Of a DNA stretch of 64,000 bases, positions 55,258 to 64,000 are shown piece after piece. Origin of the DNA: Carnobacterium maltaromaticum DSM 20342 (GTDB lineage: Bacteria; Bacillota; Bacilli; Lactobacillales; Carnobacteriaceae); contig NZ_JQMX01000001.1 of the NCBI RefSeq assembly GCF_000744945.1, positions 3,297,130 through 3,361,129 on the forward strand, given 5' to 3'. Position 1 is the stretch's first letter. Each line of letters starts with the position of its first letter. Under the pieces are notes generated by a model. It made no database searches and had not been told where the DNA came from. It worked only from the letters and a program-made list of their open reading frames with translations. Position numbers and translations under genes: made by a program.

Positions 55258-56547
55258 ATGAAATTAGAAGCAAAAGAGTTACAAGCCTACTGGGAAAAAT
55301 TAGGGTACCAAGAACCTTCCGTGATTCAAGAAAAAGCCTATGAACCAATGAAAGAGGGAGCGGATGTCGTTGGGATTTCGCCTACTGGGACAGGGAAAAC
55401 GGTTGCCTATACGTTACCTATTTTGGCGAAAACAGTTGTTAAAGGTGGACTTCAAACAGTTATTATCACGCCTTCACAAGAGCTAGCAGTTCAAGTTGCT
55501 GCAGTTGTAAAAGAATGGGCAAAAGAGGTAGGTATTACCGTTCAACCTTTAATTGGTGGAGCAAGTATTAAGCGTCAATTGGAAAAATTAAAACAAAAGC
55601 CTGAAATTGTTGTAGGTACTGCAGGTAGAATTTTAGAAATTTCAGAAATGAAAAAATTAAAATTGCATCAAGTAGCAACTGTAATTTTAGATGAAGCCGA
55701 TCAGCTATTGCAGCAAGATCAATTAGCAACTGTTCGTAAAGTTGTCGCTAAAATTCCCAATAAACCACAGTTAGCTTTCTTTTCAGCAACAAGCAATGAA
55801 TTAATGCAAGATTTACCAAAATGGTTTAATGTAGAACCACTTTGGTTAGACGTAACTGCAGAAGATACCTCAGCTGGTAAAGTACTGCATGCTTATATTG
55901 AGACGCCAAATCGTAAGAGAACAGAAATGCTAAAACGTCTGACTCAAATCTCAGATTTTCGAGCATTAGTTTTTATCAATAATGTTGCCAATTTAGTAAC
56001 TGTAGCTGAAAAATTAAGTTTTGAAGGAGTTTCTGTTGCTGTTTTACATGGTGAAAAATATAAAACAGAACGTCAGCATGCTTTACAACAATTTAGAAAT
56101 GGTAAGGTTAAGTTATTATTAACGACAGATGTGGCATCTCGTGGATTAGATATACAAGGTTTGCCTTACGTAATTCAGTATGATTTACCTGTAGCAAAAG
56201 AAAGCTATGTGCATCGTTCTGGTAGAACAGCTAGAATGGGGCAAGCAGGGACCGTCTTAACACTGGTGAATGAACGTGATTTACGTGACTTCAAAAAAGT
56301 AATTGCTCCTTTAGAATTAGAATTAACGCGCTTGTATTTATTTGGTGGTGAATTAATGAATGAACGTCCTGAAACGATTACGGATGAAGTAACTACTAAG
56401 ACAACTGAAAAAAGTAAGGCTAAAGCGAAAGAAAAAAATACAGAGCAATTAAAACCAAGTACTAAACCGGCTGCTGTAGTGAAGAAAAAGCATAAAAAGA
56501 AAGATCAAAAAAATAAAGGTGCACGCAAGAAGAAAATCGATAAATAG
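55258..56547 (+). CDS. DEAD-box RNA helicase
   Basis: A 429 aa protein. Motifs in order: Q-motif (EPSVIQEKAY), SPTGTGKT (Walker A), GGASIK, GTAGRI, DEADQ (DEAD box variant ending in Gln in place of a basic residue), SATS, VLHGEK, TTDVASRGLDI and VHRSGRTARMGQ. A highly basic C-terminal tail (from about 390: KSKAKAKEKN...KKKHKKKDQKNKGARKKK) probably binds RNA. The form is like CshB/CshC proteins; I do not assign a symbol. Confidence 0.9.
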   Translation: MKLEAKELQAYWEKLGYQEPSVIQEKAYEPMKEGADVVGISPTGTGKTVAYTLPILAKTVVKGGLQTVIITPSQELAVQVAAVVKEWAKEVGITVQPLIGGASIKRQLEKLKQKPEIVVGTAGRILEISEMKKLKLHQVATVILDEADQLLQQDQLATVRKVVAKIPNKPQLAFFSATSNELMQDLPKWFNVEPLWLDVTAEDTSAGKVLHAYIETPNRKRTEMLKRLTQISDFRALVFINNVANLVTVAEKLSFEGVSVAVLHGEKYKTERQHALQQFRNGKVKLLLTTDVASRGLDIQGLPYVIQYDLPVAKESYVHRSGRTARMGQAGTVLTLVNERDLRDFKKVIAPLELELTRLYLFGGELMNERPETITDEVTTKTTEKSKAKAKEKNTEQLKPSTKPAAVVKKKHKKKDQKNKGARKKKIDK

Positions 56548-56588
56548 AATTTAAACAATAAAAGTAAGTCGTTTTACTTGCTTTAGCT

Positions 56589-56630
56589 CACTGAGTGGAT
56601 AGATAATACTTAAGCTCAGTGGACTATTTT
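56589..56630 (+). terminator. Terminator after the helicase gene
   Basis: CACTGAG / CTCAGTG with a 20-base loop is followed by GACTATTTTTT. Moderate strength. Confidence 0.5.
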
Positions 56631-56803
56631 TTGTAGTCTAGTATTTTGATTGAACAGGGGGATTTTTATTGTGACGAATCGAAAAGCAACGGTATTTTCA
56701 TTTTTAGAAAGTCGTTCTGAAAAAATGACAGCGGTTGAAATTGCGGCGGGATTAGATTTAGACCGAGCTAATGTAAGTCGATACTTAAATGAATTATATA
56801 AAG

Positions 56804-58481
56804 CCTGAATAATTCATAGCTTTAATTCTTTGGTACATTTTATTGAAATATGTATCACTAATATCCCTATCAACTGATTTTGACTAAAAAGTTACTTCAA
56901 ACATTCACTGTTCAAAAATATTGAGGAATAAATTTTGGGTGTAAGGCATTTTGAGCATACTTCTCCCTGGATAACTTCCCAGTAAAAAAATCGTTAGATT
57001 GTTGGATTAGATCCATTGACTGGCTCGCCTCAGGCGAGCAAAGACCCTGTAGAATTCATTCTGATACACATGATAACTAGATAATTTGAGATAGACTCGT
57101 CTACCCGTTTGGACTAATTTCCCAGCAACTTTCAGAAACTTCAATCGAATAGAATGAATGGTCATTCCCTTTTGGACTTCCTCAAAGCCAATCGTTCTTA
57201 AGAAGTTGACTAAGTTGTAAGCTATCAAGCTGAGCATCATTCGGACATGATTCTCCAAAAAGCGAGGACTGTCTGTCTTGTCAAAGTAAAAGCCAGCTTT
57301 CGCTTCTTTAATGAAGTTCTCCATTGTGCCACGTTTGGCATAGAGAGAAAAGATGGTATCAGGAGAAACATTTTCTGATAGATTCGTCACGATAAACTCA
57401 TGTCGAAAGAGTAGTTCGCCCGCTTCACGTGTTGAGCGTATACACACGCGACGACTTTGTGACCAGGATTGTGCTTGATAAGTGGTGGAGAAGTACTGAA
57501 CTTCTCGTTCTTCCCACTTTTGATTATCGCCATAAAGTACTGATTTCTCAGCTATTTGACCTAGTCTACGATTATTCTTCAGTCGAATAACATAATGACT
57601 CTTTTTTGATTCACACGAATCATACACACCAGGTGTAGCGAACCCGCTGTCTCCACGAACCAAGATGTCAGTGTTTGGTAGAGAGTGATTATAGTGCTCT
57701 AATAAAGGTGTGAGAAACTCCTTTACGCCTTTTGATGTATATTGATTTCCTGAACGTAGTTCAGCTTTTAAGAAGTCACCAGTCAATCCGTCAAAAGCTA
57801 CCAATGGATGATAACCATAGGTTTGGTAGTGGGTATTATAATCCGTTTGTTCTTGGTGACCAAATGTATCTGAATGGGTCGAATCTAAATCAATGATTAA
57901 TTCCGTATCATTACGGATGAGGCGTGCTTTATCAATAAGTTCTTGGTTCAAAGCTTGAAGTTCATGGATATTCTCCTCAGATAGTCGATCTAAAAATCGA
58001 GAAAGTGAAGATTGAGAAGCGAGTTCTTTCCTATCTAAAACAGCTTTAAACACAGGATCTTGTCTCAGGAGATTAGCTGCAGAATCAGCTGAGTAACCAG
58101 CAATTAATTGCATAATGAACTGCTCAAGTATGGATAAGTTGTCATGAGTAAAATATGCTCGTTCGTCTTCAATGTGAATGTGTTGCTTAGCCAGTTCAGA
58201 AAAACCGAAGGTGTTCATCAGCTCTTTCACTAGGACGAGACCCGAATCACTCGATAATTGACCACCTGTATGAGAAATAGTGATATTTGAATTGAATTTT
58301 ACTTGGTTTTTGTGTAAGCTAGTCATTAGAAGAACTCCTTTCTTTTGGTTGGTTTAGTCACTTTAACCATAGCAGAAAGGGGTTCTTTTTTCATCACTTA
58401 ACGGGTGAAGATGAAAAAGTAATTGTAAGCTGCCGTGAGGCAGTTTCACATGGTTTTAATTAAAAGTATGAATTATTCAGG
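56804..58481 (-). mobile_element. IS1380-family insertion sequence, 1678 bases
   Basis: Its inverted ends are CCTGAATAATTCATA at 56804 and the reverse complement ending at 58481, with further matches inward. It is flanked by ATAAAG (56798-56803 and 58482-58487), a target duplication. The element carries one intact transposase gene. Confidence 0.93.
57007..58326 (-). CDS. IS1380-family transposase
   Basis: A 439 aa DDE transposase, MTSLHKNQVKFNSNITISHTGGQLSSDSGLVLVKEL, the usual IS1380 opening. Catalytic acids are likely the Asp of IIDLDSTHSDTFG, the Asp of ILVRGDSGFATP and the Glu of GTMENFIKEAKAGF. AAAGGAG lies before the start. The gene is complete, so the element may be active. Confidence 0.93.
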   Translation of the reverse strand: MTSLHKNQVKFNSNITISHTGGQLSSDSGLVLVKELMNTFGFSELAKQHIHIEDERAYFTHDNLSILEQFIMQLIAGYSADSAANLLRQDPVFKAVLDRKELASQSSLSRFLDRLSEENIHELQALNQELIDKARLIRNDTELIIDLDSTHSDTFGHQEQTDYNTHYQTYGYHPLVAFDGLTGDFLKAELRSGNQYTSKGVKEFLTPLLEHYNHSLPNTDILVRGDSGFATPGVYDSCESKKSHYVIRLKNNRRLGQIAEKSVLYGDNQKWEEREVQYFSTTYQAQSWSQSRRVCIRSTREAGELLFRHEFIVTNLSENVSPDTIFSLYAKRGTMENFIKEAKAGFYFDKTDSPRFLENHVRMMLSLIAYNLVNFLRTIGFEEVQKGMTIHSIRLKFLKVAGKLVQTGRRVYLKLSSYHVYQNEFYRVFARLRRASQWI

Positions 58482-61080
58482 ATAAAGAAAAGAAAATTGA
58501 AAAGATTAACGGACGTCCGGTTTTGTATCAACGATTAGAATCTAGTCCTATAATAAGTCAAGAAGAGGAACCAGAAGAGTCTTTTTCACATTTAATCGGA
58601 AGTAACGAATCTTTGAAAGTGATGATTCAGCAAGCTAAAGCTGCAATTCTATATCCACCTCGAGGCTTGCACACGATTATCTTTGGAAAAACTGGAACAG
58701 GTAAATCGTTATTTGCTGAATGCATGTATCAATTTGCGATAGAGGCCCAGACCTTACCGAAAGATGCACCTTTTATTTCCTTTAACTGTGCAGATTATGC
58801 TCAAAACCCGCAATTATTATTTGGACATATTTTTGGTATTAAAAAGGGTTCCTATACAGGGGCTTCAGAAGATCGAGTAGGTCTAATGAGTAAAGCAGAC
58901 GGCGGGATTTTATTCTTAGATGAAATTCATCGCTTACCGCCAGAAGGTCAAGAAATGCTGTTTACTTTTATTGACAAAGGAACTTACCGTCCATTGGGAG
59001 AAAGTAGCCAAGTTTATGAAGCTAGTGTCCAAATTATTGGTGCAACAACAGAGAGTTCAGATACTTTATTATCAACTTTTAATCGCCGCATCCCAATGAT
59101 GATTACGCTCCCACCTTTAGATCAGCGGAGCCTCGATGAACGGTATGAGTTAGTTGCGACTTTTTTGCAAAAAGAATCCAATCGTTTAGGGCAAAAAATT
59201 GTTGTTGAAAGAGACGTGTTGTTAGCTTTTATGCTCTACCATGCCGACGGAAATATCGGCCAAGTTCAGCGCGATTTAAAATTGGTTTGTGCGAAAGCCT
59301 TTCTACATTATCGAACACATCAAGAAGAATATTTAAAAATTTCGCAAAAAGATTTACCTTTGCAAGTTCAAAAAGGATTGTTACGGGTTAAAGAAGCACC
59401 AGAAAAAATGGAGCGTTTAATCGATAATAAGGTTAATGACTTTACGTATATCCCAGTTGACCAAAAAGGACAATCAGAAAATGATCTATCAGCTGATATG
59501 AGTGTTTATAATGTTATTGAAGAAAAAGTCGGGGAAATCATGGCTGAAGGTGGTATTCAAGACATTGATTTAGAAGAATTAATGGCAACGGATATGACGA
59601 AATATTTCCGTGATTATGTTGAAAAGTTATCAATGAGTGATGCTCATCAAGATTTGATTTCTAGTCAGCTTAGAAATTTGACAGATCGCTTGTATGATGT
59701 GGCGGAAGAACGACTAGATCGTAAGTACAATCCAAAAGCACGTTTTGCATTTGCCTTACATTTACAAAGCTCTCTTGAGCGCATCAAAGAAAATCGTCAA
59801 ATTGTTCACCCTGACTTAAATAATGTCCGAAAAAAATATTCTAAAGAATTTCAAGTAGCAATCGATTTATCTGGGATGATTGAAGAGGAATACCAAATTG
59901 AAGTGCCTTTTGATGAGATTGGATTTATTACGATGTTTTTAACGTTGGATATCAGTGATACAGTTGTACCTAAAGCTGAATTGGTTTCGATTATGGTTTT
60001 AATGCATGGTAAATCAACAGCAACAAGTATGCTCGAGACAGTTCAAGATTTATTAGATACAAATGTTGGTGGTGCGATAGATATGCCCTTAACAATGGAA
60101 GTCCAAAAAATGTATGAGAAAGTCAAAAAAACAATTACGGAAAATCCAGAAACATTCAAAAATGGTTTGTTAGTTCTTAGCGACATGGGATCTCTAACTT
60201 CTTTTGGAAATATGATTTCTGAAGAATTAGGCATTCGTACAAAATCACTTTCGATGGTAAGTACTCCTATTGTTTTAGAAGCTGTTAGAATGGCTTCTGT
60301 TGGTCGGACGTTAGAGGATATCTATCAAAGTTGTCAACTGACTTTTGAAAATATGGTTAAGTCCAGTTTAAAAACAGAAAAACCTCAAAAGAAAGCTGTG
60401 TTAGTGACTTGTTTCACTGGTGAAGGTGTAGCTAAACATTTAAATGAAAGAATTAGTCCGGTTATAGATCAAAGCCGAACAAAAATTATTCAACTGCAAT
60501 TTTTACACCGTGAGGCTTTCAAACAACATATTGATGAGTTAATGGAAGAATTTGAAATTAAAGCTATTGTTGGGACTGTTGAATTTGATTATCAAAATAT
60601 TCCTTATTTTTCTGCATATGATATTTTCGATAATGAAAAATTAAATATTTTGAAACGTATTGTGGATGAAGATATTCCAATCGAACAAATGATTCAATCG
60701 TTAGAAGGAACGATTCGTAATGTTGGTTCTGTTCATAAGTTAGTCATGCAATCACAAAAAATCGTTCATCAATTACAAACAGATATGCATATTATTGTGG
60801 AGCCAGGGGTAGATACTGGGATTATCATCCATTTAGCCTTTTTAGTTGAACGTCTTAAAGTAGGTTCAATGATTCGAGAATTTCCAAATTTAGAAAATTA
60901 TGTAAAAAAATATCGTTTAGAGGTTGATTTAGTCAAAGCAGCACTAATGACATTGGAAAAGCAGTATAGGGTAGTTATGGTTGAAGATGAGGTAGCTTAT
61001 ATTGTTCAAATGTTTATTGACAATCAAGTTCAATTAACAATCAATAAATAAAAAAACAAACTTTGTAGACGATTTCATAT

Positions 61081-61108
61081 GTGTGTAAAAAAAGAATGTA
61101 GTGTGTAA
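61081..61108 (+). promoter_or_regulatory. Candidate activator-binding boxes upstream of the EIIC gene
   Basis: GTGTGTAA occurs at 61081-61088 and 61101-61108, 20 bases apart and 63-83 bases before the -24 element. The same boxes occur before the second sigma-54 promoter. Confidence 0.5.
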
Positions 61109-61163
61109 ATAAATGAAAGAGTAGAAAATGCTTTATTTTAAAGGGTTTTCTACTCTTTTGTTT

Positions 61164-61181
61164 TTGGCACGCTATTTGCAT
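61164..61181 (+). promoter_or_regulatory. Sigma-54 (-24/-12) promoter of the PTS EIIC gene
   Basis: TTGGCACGCTATTTGCA is an almost perfect match to TGGCAC-N5-TTGC(A/T). It lies about 90 bases before the EIIC start and downstream of a sigma-54 activator gene. Confidence 0.88.
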
Positions 61182-61269
61182 ATATACTTAGTGTACAAGT
61201 AAATAATGAGATAACGCGTTTTTAGTAATGAGTTAGACGATTACTTGTTAAATGAAGGAGGAAGTTAAA

Positions 61270-62520
61270 ATGGACGGTTTTATTAATTTTATGGAAAAGC
61301 ACTTTATTCCAACAGCTTCAAAAATTGGAGCTCAACGCCATTTAGTCGCAATTCGTGATGCATTTATGGTGACAATGCCTTTAATGATTTTAGGATCATT
61401 AGCAGTATTATTAAACAACTTACCAATTCCTGGATTCCAAGAATTGATGAATTCAATTTTCGGAGGAGAGGCTTGGAAAGGCTTCGGTGGAAGTGTTTGG
61501 AACGGAACTTTTGCAATTTTATCTGTGCTTATTGCATTTTTAATCGCACATAACTTATTAAAAGGCTACGGTAAAGATGGCGTAGCTGGTGGAGTTGTTT
61601 CTGTCGCATCATTCTTTGCCTTAGGCGGAGCAACAGGAATGTCATCAAACGGTTTGTTTATTGCTTTAATCGTTGGTATCACTTCAGCAGAAATCTTTAA
61701 TCTATTAGTTGGCAATCCAAAATTAATCGTTAAAATGCCAGATGGTGTTCCACCGGCTGTAGCAAAATCATTTGCGGCATTATTCCCTGCAATGATTACA
61801 ATCAGTATTTACGGTTTAATCGCAGCAATTTTTGCTGGATTTGGCGTGACTGATATTATCGCTTCATTCTATGAATTAGTTCAAAAACCATTTATGGGTC
61901 TAGCTAGTACTTGGCCATCAGCTTTACTATTAGCATTTATTACACCATTCCTATGGTTCTTCGGTTTACACGGAGCAAATATGATTGAGCCTTTAATGCA
62001 ATCAATCAATTTACCAGCAATCACTGCTAACCAAGAAGCAATTGCTGCTGGAGATGCAGCACCTTATATTGTGAACAAACCATTCTTTGATTCTTTTGTT
62101 AACTTAGGTGGTACTGGTGCTACTTTAGGATTAATTATTGCTATCTACTTGTTTGGTCGTCGTAATAAAGCGCACATGGTTGTAACAAATTTAAGTGCAG
62201 CTCCTGGAATTTTCAACATTAACGAACCAATGATGTTTGGTTTACCAATTGTTTTAAATCCAATTATGTTTGTACCATTTGTCTTAACACCAATGATTTT
62301 AGTAACAGTTGCTTATTTTGCAACAAGTACTGGACTTGTTCCAGCAGCAATTGCAATGCCACCATGGGTAACACCACCAATTATTGGCGGATTTATTGCT
62401 ACAAACAGCATTGCAGGTGGAGTATTAGCAGCAGTAAACTTAGTAATTGCTATTGTTATCTACGCACCATTTGTTAAAATTGCTGAAATTCAAGAATTAA
62501 AAAAAGAACAAGCAATTTAA
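61270..62520 (+). CDS. PTS transporter EIIC, lactose/cellobiose family
   Basis: A 416 aa membrane permease with about ten helices. MDGFINFMEKHFIPTASKIGAQRHLVAIRDAFMVTMPLMILGSLAVL is the common start of CelB-like EIIC. The conserved FLWFFGLHGANMIEPLM and NINEPMMFGLPIVLNPIMFVPF loops bind and move the sugar. The ATG at 61270 with AAGGAGG is chosen over 61252. It depends on sigma-54 and should need the now broken activator. Sugar unknown, likely a beta-glucoside or chitobiose type. Confidence 0.92.
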   Translation: MDGFINFMEKHFIPTASKIGAQRHLVAIRDAFMVTMPLMILGSLAVLLNNLPIPGFQELMNSIFGGEAWKGFGGSVWNGTFAILSVLIAFLIAHNLLKGYGKDGVAGGVVSVASFFALGGATGMSSNGLFIALIVGITSAEIFNLLVGNPKLIVKMPDGVPPAVAKSFAALFPAMITISIYGLIAAIFAGFGVTDIIASFYELVQKPFMGLASTWPSALLLAFITPFLWFFGLHGANMIEPLMQSINLPAITANQEAIAAGDAAPYIVNKPFFDSFVNLGGTGATLGLIIAIYLFGRRNKAHMVVTNLSAAPGIFNINEPMMFGLPIVLNPIMFVPFVLTPMILVTVAYFATSTGLVPAAIAMPPWVTPPIIGGFIATNSIAGGVLAAVNLVIAIVIYAPFVKIAEIQELKKEQAI

Positions 62521-62525
62521 TTTAG

Positions 62526-62560
62526 TAGGAGGCTGAGAATTAGGTTCTCAGCCTCCTTAA
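62526..62560 (+). terminator. Terminator after EIIC
   Basis: AGGAGGCTGAGAA / TTCTCAGCCTCCT is a perfect 13-base stem, followed by TAATTTTT. Confidence 0.9.
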
Positions 62561-62717
62561 TTTTTAGATAATAATGGTAGCCCTTTCAAGGTGTTGTATG
62601 GTAAAATAGAAGTGTTAGATGAATAAGAGTTTAGAAATTATTTTAAATTAGAGATACGGGGTTGAGAAATTTTGCTCAACTTAAATGAATTAAAAAATTA
62701 GGACGGAGTGAAATAAA

Positions 62718-63035
62718 ATGGCAGAAAAAACAATTATGTTAGTATGTTCAGCAGGTATGAGCACAAGTTTATTAGTGACAAAAATGGAAAAAGCAGCAGA
62801 AGCTAGAGGTATAGATGCAGAAATTTTTGCAGTATCAGCTTCAGAAGCTGATTCAAATTTAGAATCAAAGAATATTGATGTAATGTTACTCGGACCACAA
62901 GTTCGTTTTATGAAAGCTCAATTTGAGCCAAAAGTAGCAGCAAAAGGAATTCCATTAGATATTATAAATATGCAAGATTATGGTATGATGAACGGTGATA
63001 AAGTTCTGGATCAAGCTCTTTCTATGATGAAATAA
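62718..63035 (+). CDS. PTS EIIB, lactose/cellobiose family (copy 1)
   Basis: A 105 aa phosphocarrier with the active cysteine at residue 10 in MLVCSAGMSTSLLVTKME, the P-loop-like start of the family. VMLLGPQVRFM is the second common block. It is preceded by GGACGGAGTG. A weak -10 box TGGTAAAAT lies at 62599-62607 and the hairpin GTTGAG...CTCAAC at about 62661-62681 sits in its leader. Very like copy 3. Confidence 0.92.
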   Translation: MAEKTIMLVCSAGMSTSLLVTKMEKAAEARGIDAEIFAVSASEADSNLESKNIDVMLLGPQVRFMKAQFEPKVAAKGIPLDIINMQDYGMMNGDKVLDQALSMMK

Positions 63036-63046
63036 TTAATAAAGTA

Positions 63047-63080
63047 GTGGGAGTTTGTGCGAAAGCATAACTCCCCTTTA
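63047..63080 (+). terminator. Hairpin between EIIB copies 1 and 2
   Basis: GGGAGTTTGTGC / GCATAACTCCCC closes on a GAAA tetraloop and is followed by TTTACTTTT. It is a moderate terminator. Confidence 0.6.
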
Positions 63081-63107
63081 CTTTTCCTAAAGGAGATGTA
63101 GCTAGTT

Positions 63108-63434
63108 TTGGCGAAACAAACAATCGTATTGGTGTGTTCAGCGGGTATGAGCACAAGCTTATTAGTATTGAACATGGAACGAGCAATTGAAGCTAGAGGG
63201 CTTGATATTGATGTTTTTGCTATTTCAGGTTCAGATGTGGCGGATTTTTTAGAAAAACGACCAATTAATGTCATGTTATTAGGACCACAAGTTCGTTTTA
63301 TGAAGCGACAATTTGGTCCGATATTGGAACCACGAGGAATTCCAGTTGAAGTTATTACCATGAAGGATTATGGTTTAATGGATGGAGAGAGCGTGCTAAT
63401 CTGGGCTGAAGAATTAATGAAAAGCGCCAATTAA
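63108..63434 (+). CDS. PTS EIIB, lactose/cellobiose family (copy 2)
   Basis: A 108 aa protein with Cys10 in VLVCSAGMSTSLLVLNME and VMLLGPQVRFMKRQF. More divergent than copies 1 and 3 (FLEKRPINVMLLG, MKDYGLMDG). It starts at TTG with AAAGGAGATG upstream. It may serve a different EIIC, or be a regulatory form. Confidence 0.9.
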   Translation: MAKQTIVLVCSAGMSTSLLVLNMERAIEARGLDIDVFAISGSDVADFLEKRPINVMLLGPQVRFMKRQFGPILEPRGIPVEVITMKDYGLMDGESVLIWAEELMKSAN

Positions 63435-63445
63435 AAAGTGTTAAA

Positions 63446-63486
63446 GAATTTATCAACTGCTAGTAATTAGGTGATAAGTTCTTTTT
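63446..63486 (+). terminator. Terminator after EIIB copy 2
   Basis: AAGAATTTATCAAC pairs with GGTGATAAGTTCTT with a few mismatches, followed by five T. Confidence 0.65.
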
Positions 63487-63554
63487 GTTATATCAATAAA
63501 AAAAGCAATGAATCATTTATTAAGTAAACTTATACCACAGATTAGGTTACATTA

Positions 63555-63585
63555 GTGTGTAACTGTACGAAACTAAAAGTGTGTA
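63555..63585 (+). promoter_or_regulatory. Candidate activator-binding boxes upstream of the third EIIB gene
   Basis: GTGTGTAA at 63555-63562 and GTGTGTA at 63579-63585 repeat the boxes seen before EIIC, 58-82 bases before the -24 element. Confidence 0.5.
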
Positions 63586-63636
63586 GTGAAAAAGCTCTAT
63601 AAATAGCTTTCTGACAAGCTTTGAGTTTTTTAAAAG

Positions 63637-63654
63637 TTGGCACGGTACTTGCAT
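63637..63654 (+). promoter_or_regulatory. Sigma-54 (-24/-12) promoter of the third EIIB gene
   Basis: TTGGCACGGTACTTGCAT fits the -24/-12 consensus with the correct spacing, about 47 bases before the EIIB start. Confidence 0.88.
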
Positions 63655-63700
63655 TATAATAAGGTGTAGAGATTAAATAATGAAATTGGAGTGAATTAAA

Positions 63701-64000
63701 ATGGCAGAAAAAACAATTATGTTAGTATGTTCAGCAGGTATGAGTACCAGCCTATTAGTAACTAAAATGGAAAAAGCAGCAGAAGCACGCGGATTAGACG
63801 CAGAAATTTTTGCAGTCTCTGCTTCAGAAGCTGATACACACTTAGAATCAAAAAATATTGATGTGATGTTATTAGGACCACAAGTTCGTTTTATGAAAGC
63901 TCAATTTGAACCAAAAGTAGCAGCTAAAGGAGTACCTTTAGATATTATTAACATGCAAGATTATGGCATGATGAATGGTGAAAAAGTATTAGATCAAGCA
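63701..64000 (+). CDS. PTS EIIB, lactose/cellobiose family (copy 3, cut by window end)
   Basis: The first 100 codons are present with no stop, so the gene runs past the window. MAEKTIMLVCSAGMSTSLLVTKMEKAAEARG is the same as copy 1, with only a few changes further on (for example LDAE for IDAE and THLES for SNLES). The active Cys10 is kept. It begins a new sigma-54 transcription unit, whose other genes (probably EIIA, EIIC or a glycosidase) would lie beyond the window. Confidence 0.92.
   Translation, partial: MAEKTIMLVCSAGMSTSLLVTKMEKAAEARGLDAEIFAVSASEADTHLESKNIDVMLLGPQVRFMKAQFEPKVAAKGVPLDIINMQDYGMMNGEKVLDQA

Larger units (their letters stand above)
56671..61051 (+). pseudogene. LevR-type sigma-54 activator gene, split by an IS1380-family element
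   Basis: The 5' fragment (56671-56808, GTG start) encodes MTNRKATVFSFLESRSEKM...VSRYLNELYK, a winged helix. The 3' part (from 58488; longest ORF from TTG 58523) gives about 840 aa. It has an AAA+ domain with [16 protein letters not shown] (the GAFTGA loop) and [14 protein letters not shown]1; an EIIA-like part ([12 protein letters not shown]); an EIIB-like part (VTCFTGEG); and PRD2. Joining at the target duplication restores [17 protein letters not shown] in frame. The remaining protein lacks its DNA-binding part. Confidence 0.9.

Noticed and set aside
58523..61051. Reading the right part of the activator as a complete regulator starting at TTG 58523
   Set aside because: No good ribosome site, and the frame is open upstream to the IS border with the missing HTH present on the other side of the IS.

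Overview
The window is AT-rich low-GC Gram-positive chromosome. The run pcrA-ligA-camS-gatC-gatA-gatB-dagK-rlmD, a pur operon, a LevR-type sigma-54 activator beside lactose/cellobiose PTS genes, and a Listeria A118-like prophage together point to Lactobacillales of the Carnobacteriaceae/Enterococcaceae group. Carnobacterium is my best guess; the genus is inference, not a database result.

Layout. 1-7277: end of a purine operon, purL(partial)-purF-purM-purN-purH, then a hairpin terminator, then purD. A GntR-type regulator gene (7303-7953) and an Rpn/PD-(D/E)XK nuclease-family gene (8164-9042) follow. 9406-20987: conserved housekeeping block pcrA-ligA-camS, gatCAB-dagK, and the 23S rRNA uracil methyltransferase gene. 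About 20990-50200: a siphovirus-type prophage of roughly 29 kb inserted just after that methyltransferase gene. About 50240-56550: host genes (degenerate GH25 protein, phosphoesterase, YxeA-like, sfsA, oxidoreductase, DEAD-box helicase) separated by repeat-rich intergenic DNA. 56671-61051: a LevR-type regulator gene split by an IS1380-family element. 61164-64000: PTS EIIC and three EIIB genes with two clear sigma-54 promoters.

Prophage. The left end carries a large serine integrase, a lipoprotein in the position of known superinfection-exclusion lipoproteins, and a cI/cro-type switch with four copies of a TTCGG-4-CCGAA operator. The early region has an antirepressor and many small ORFs, with two reverse-strand genes driven by near-identical promoters. 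No recognisable replication genes were found. An IS3-family element sits in the terminase small subunit gene and removes its 5' end. From terL to the endolysin the morphogenesis and lysis genes look complete and in A118 order, apart from an inserted HNH homing-endonuclease-like gene that brings its own leader and terminator. With no visible replication module and a broken terS, the prophage is probably defective, or depends on the host or a helper.

The regulator and its targets. Removing the IS1380 element and one target duplication restores one continuous reading frame through the LevR-type activator. Its likely targets lie immediately downstream: two -24/-12 promoters of form TTGGCAC-N5-TTGCA, each preceded by a pair of GTGTGTA boxes. 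In this strain the sugar PTS is therefore probably uncoupled from its activator.
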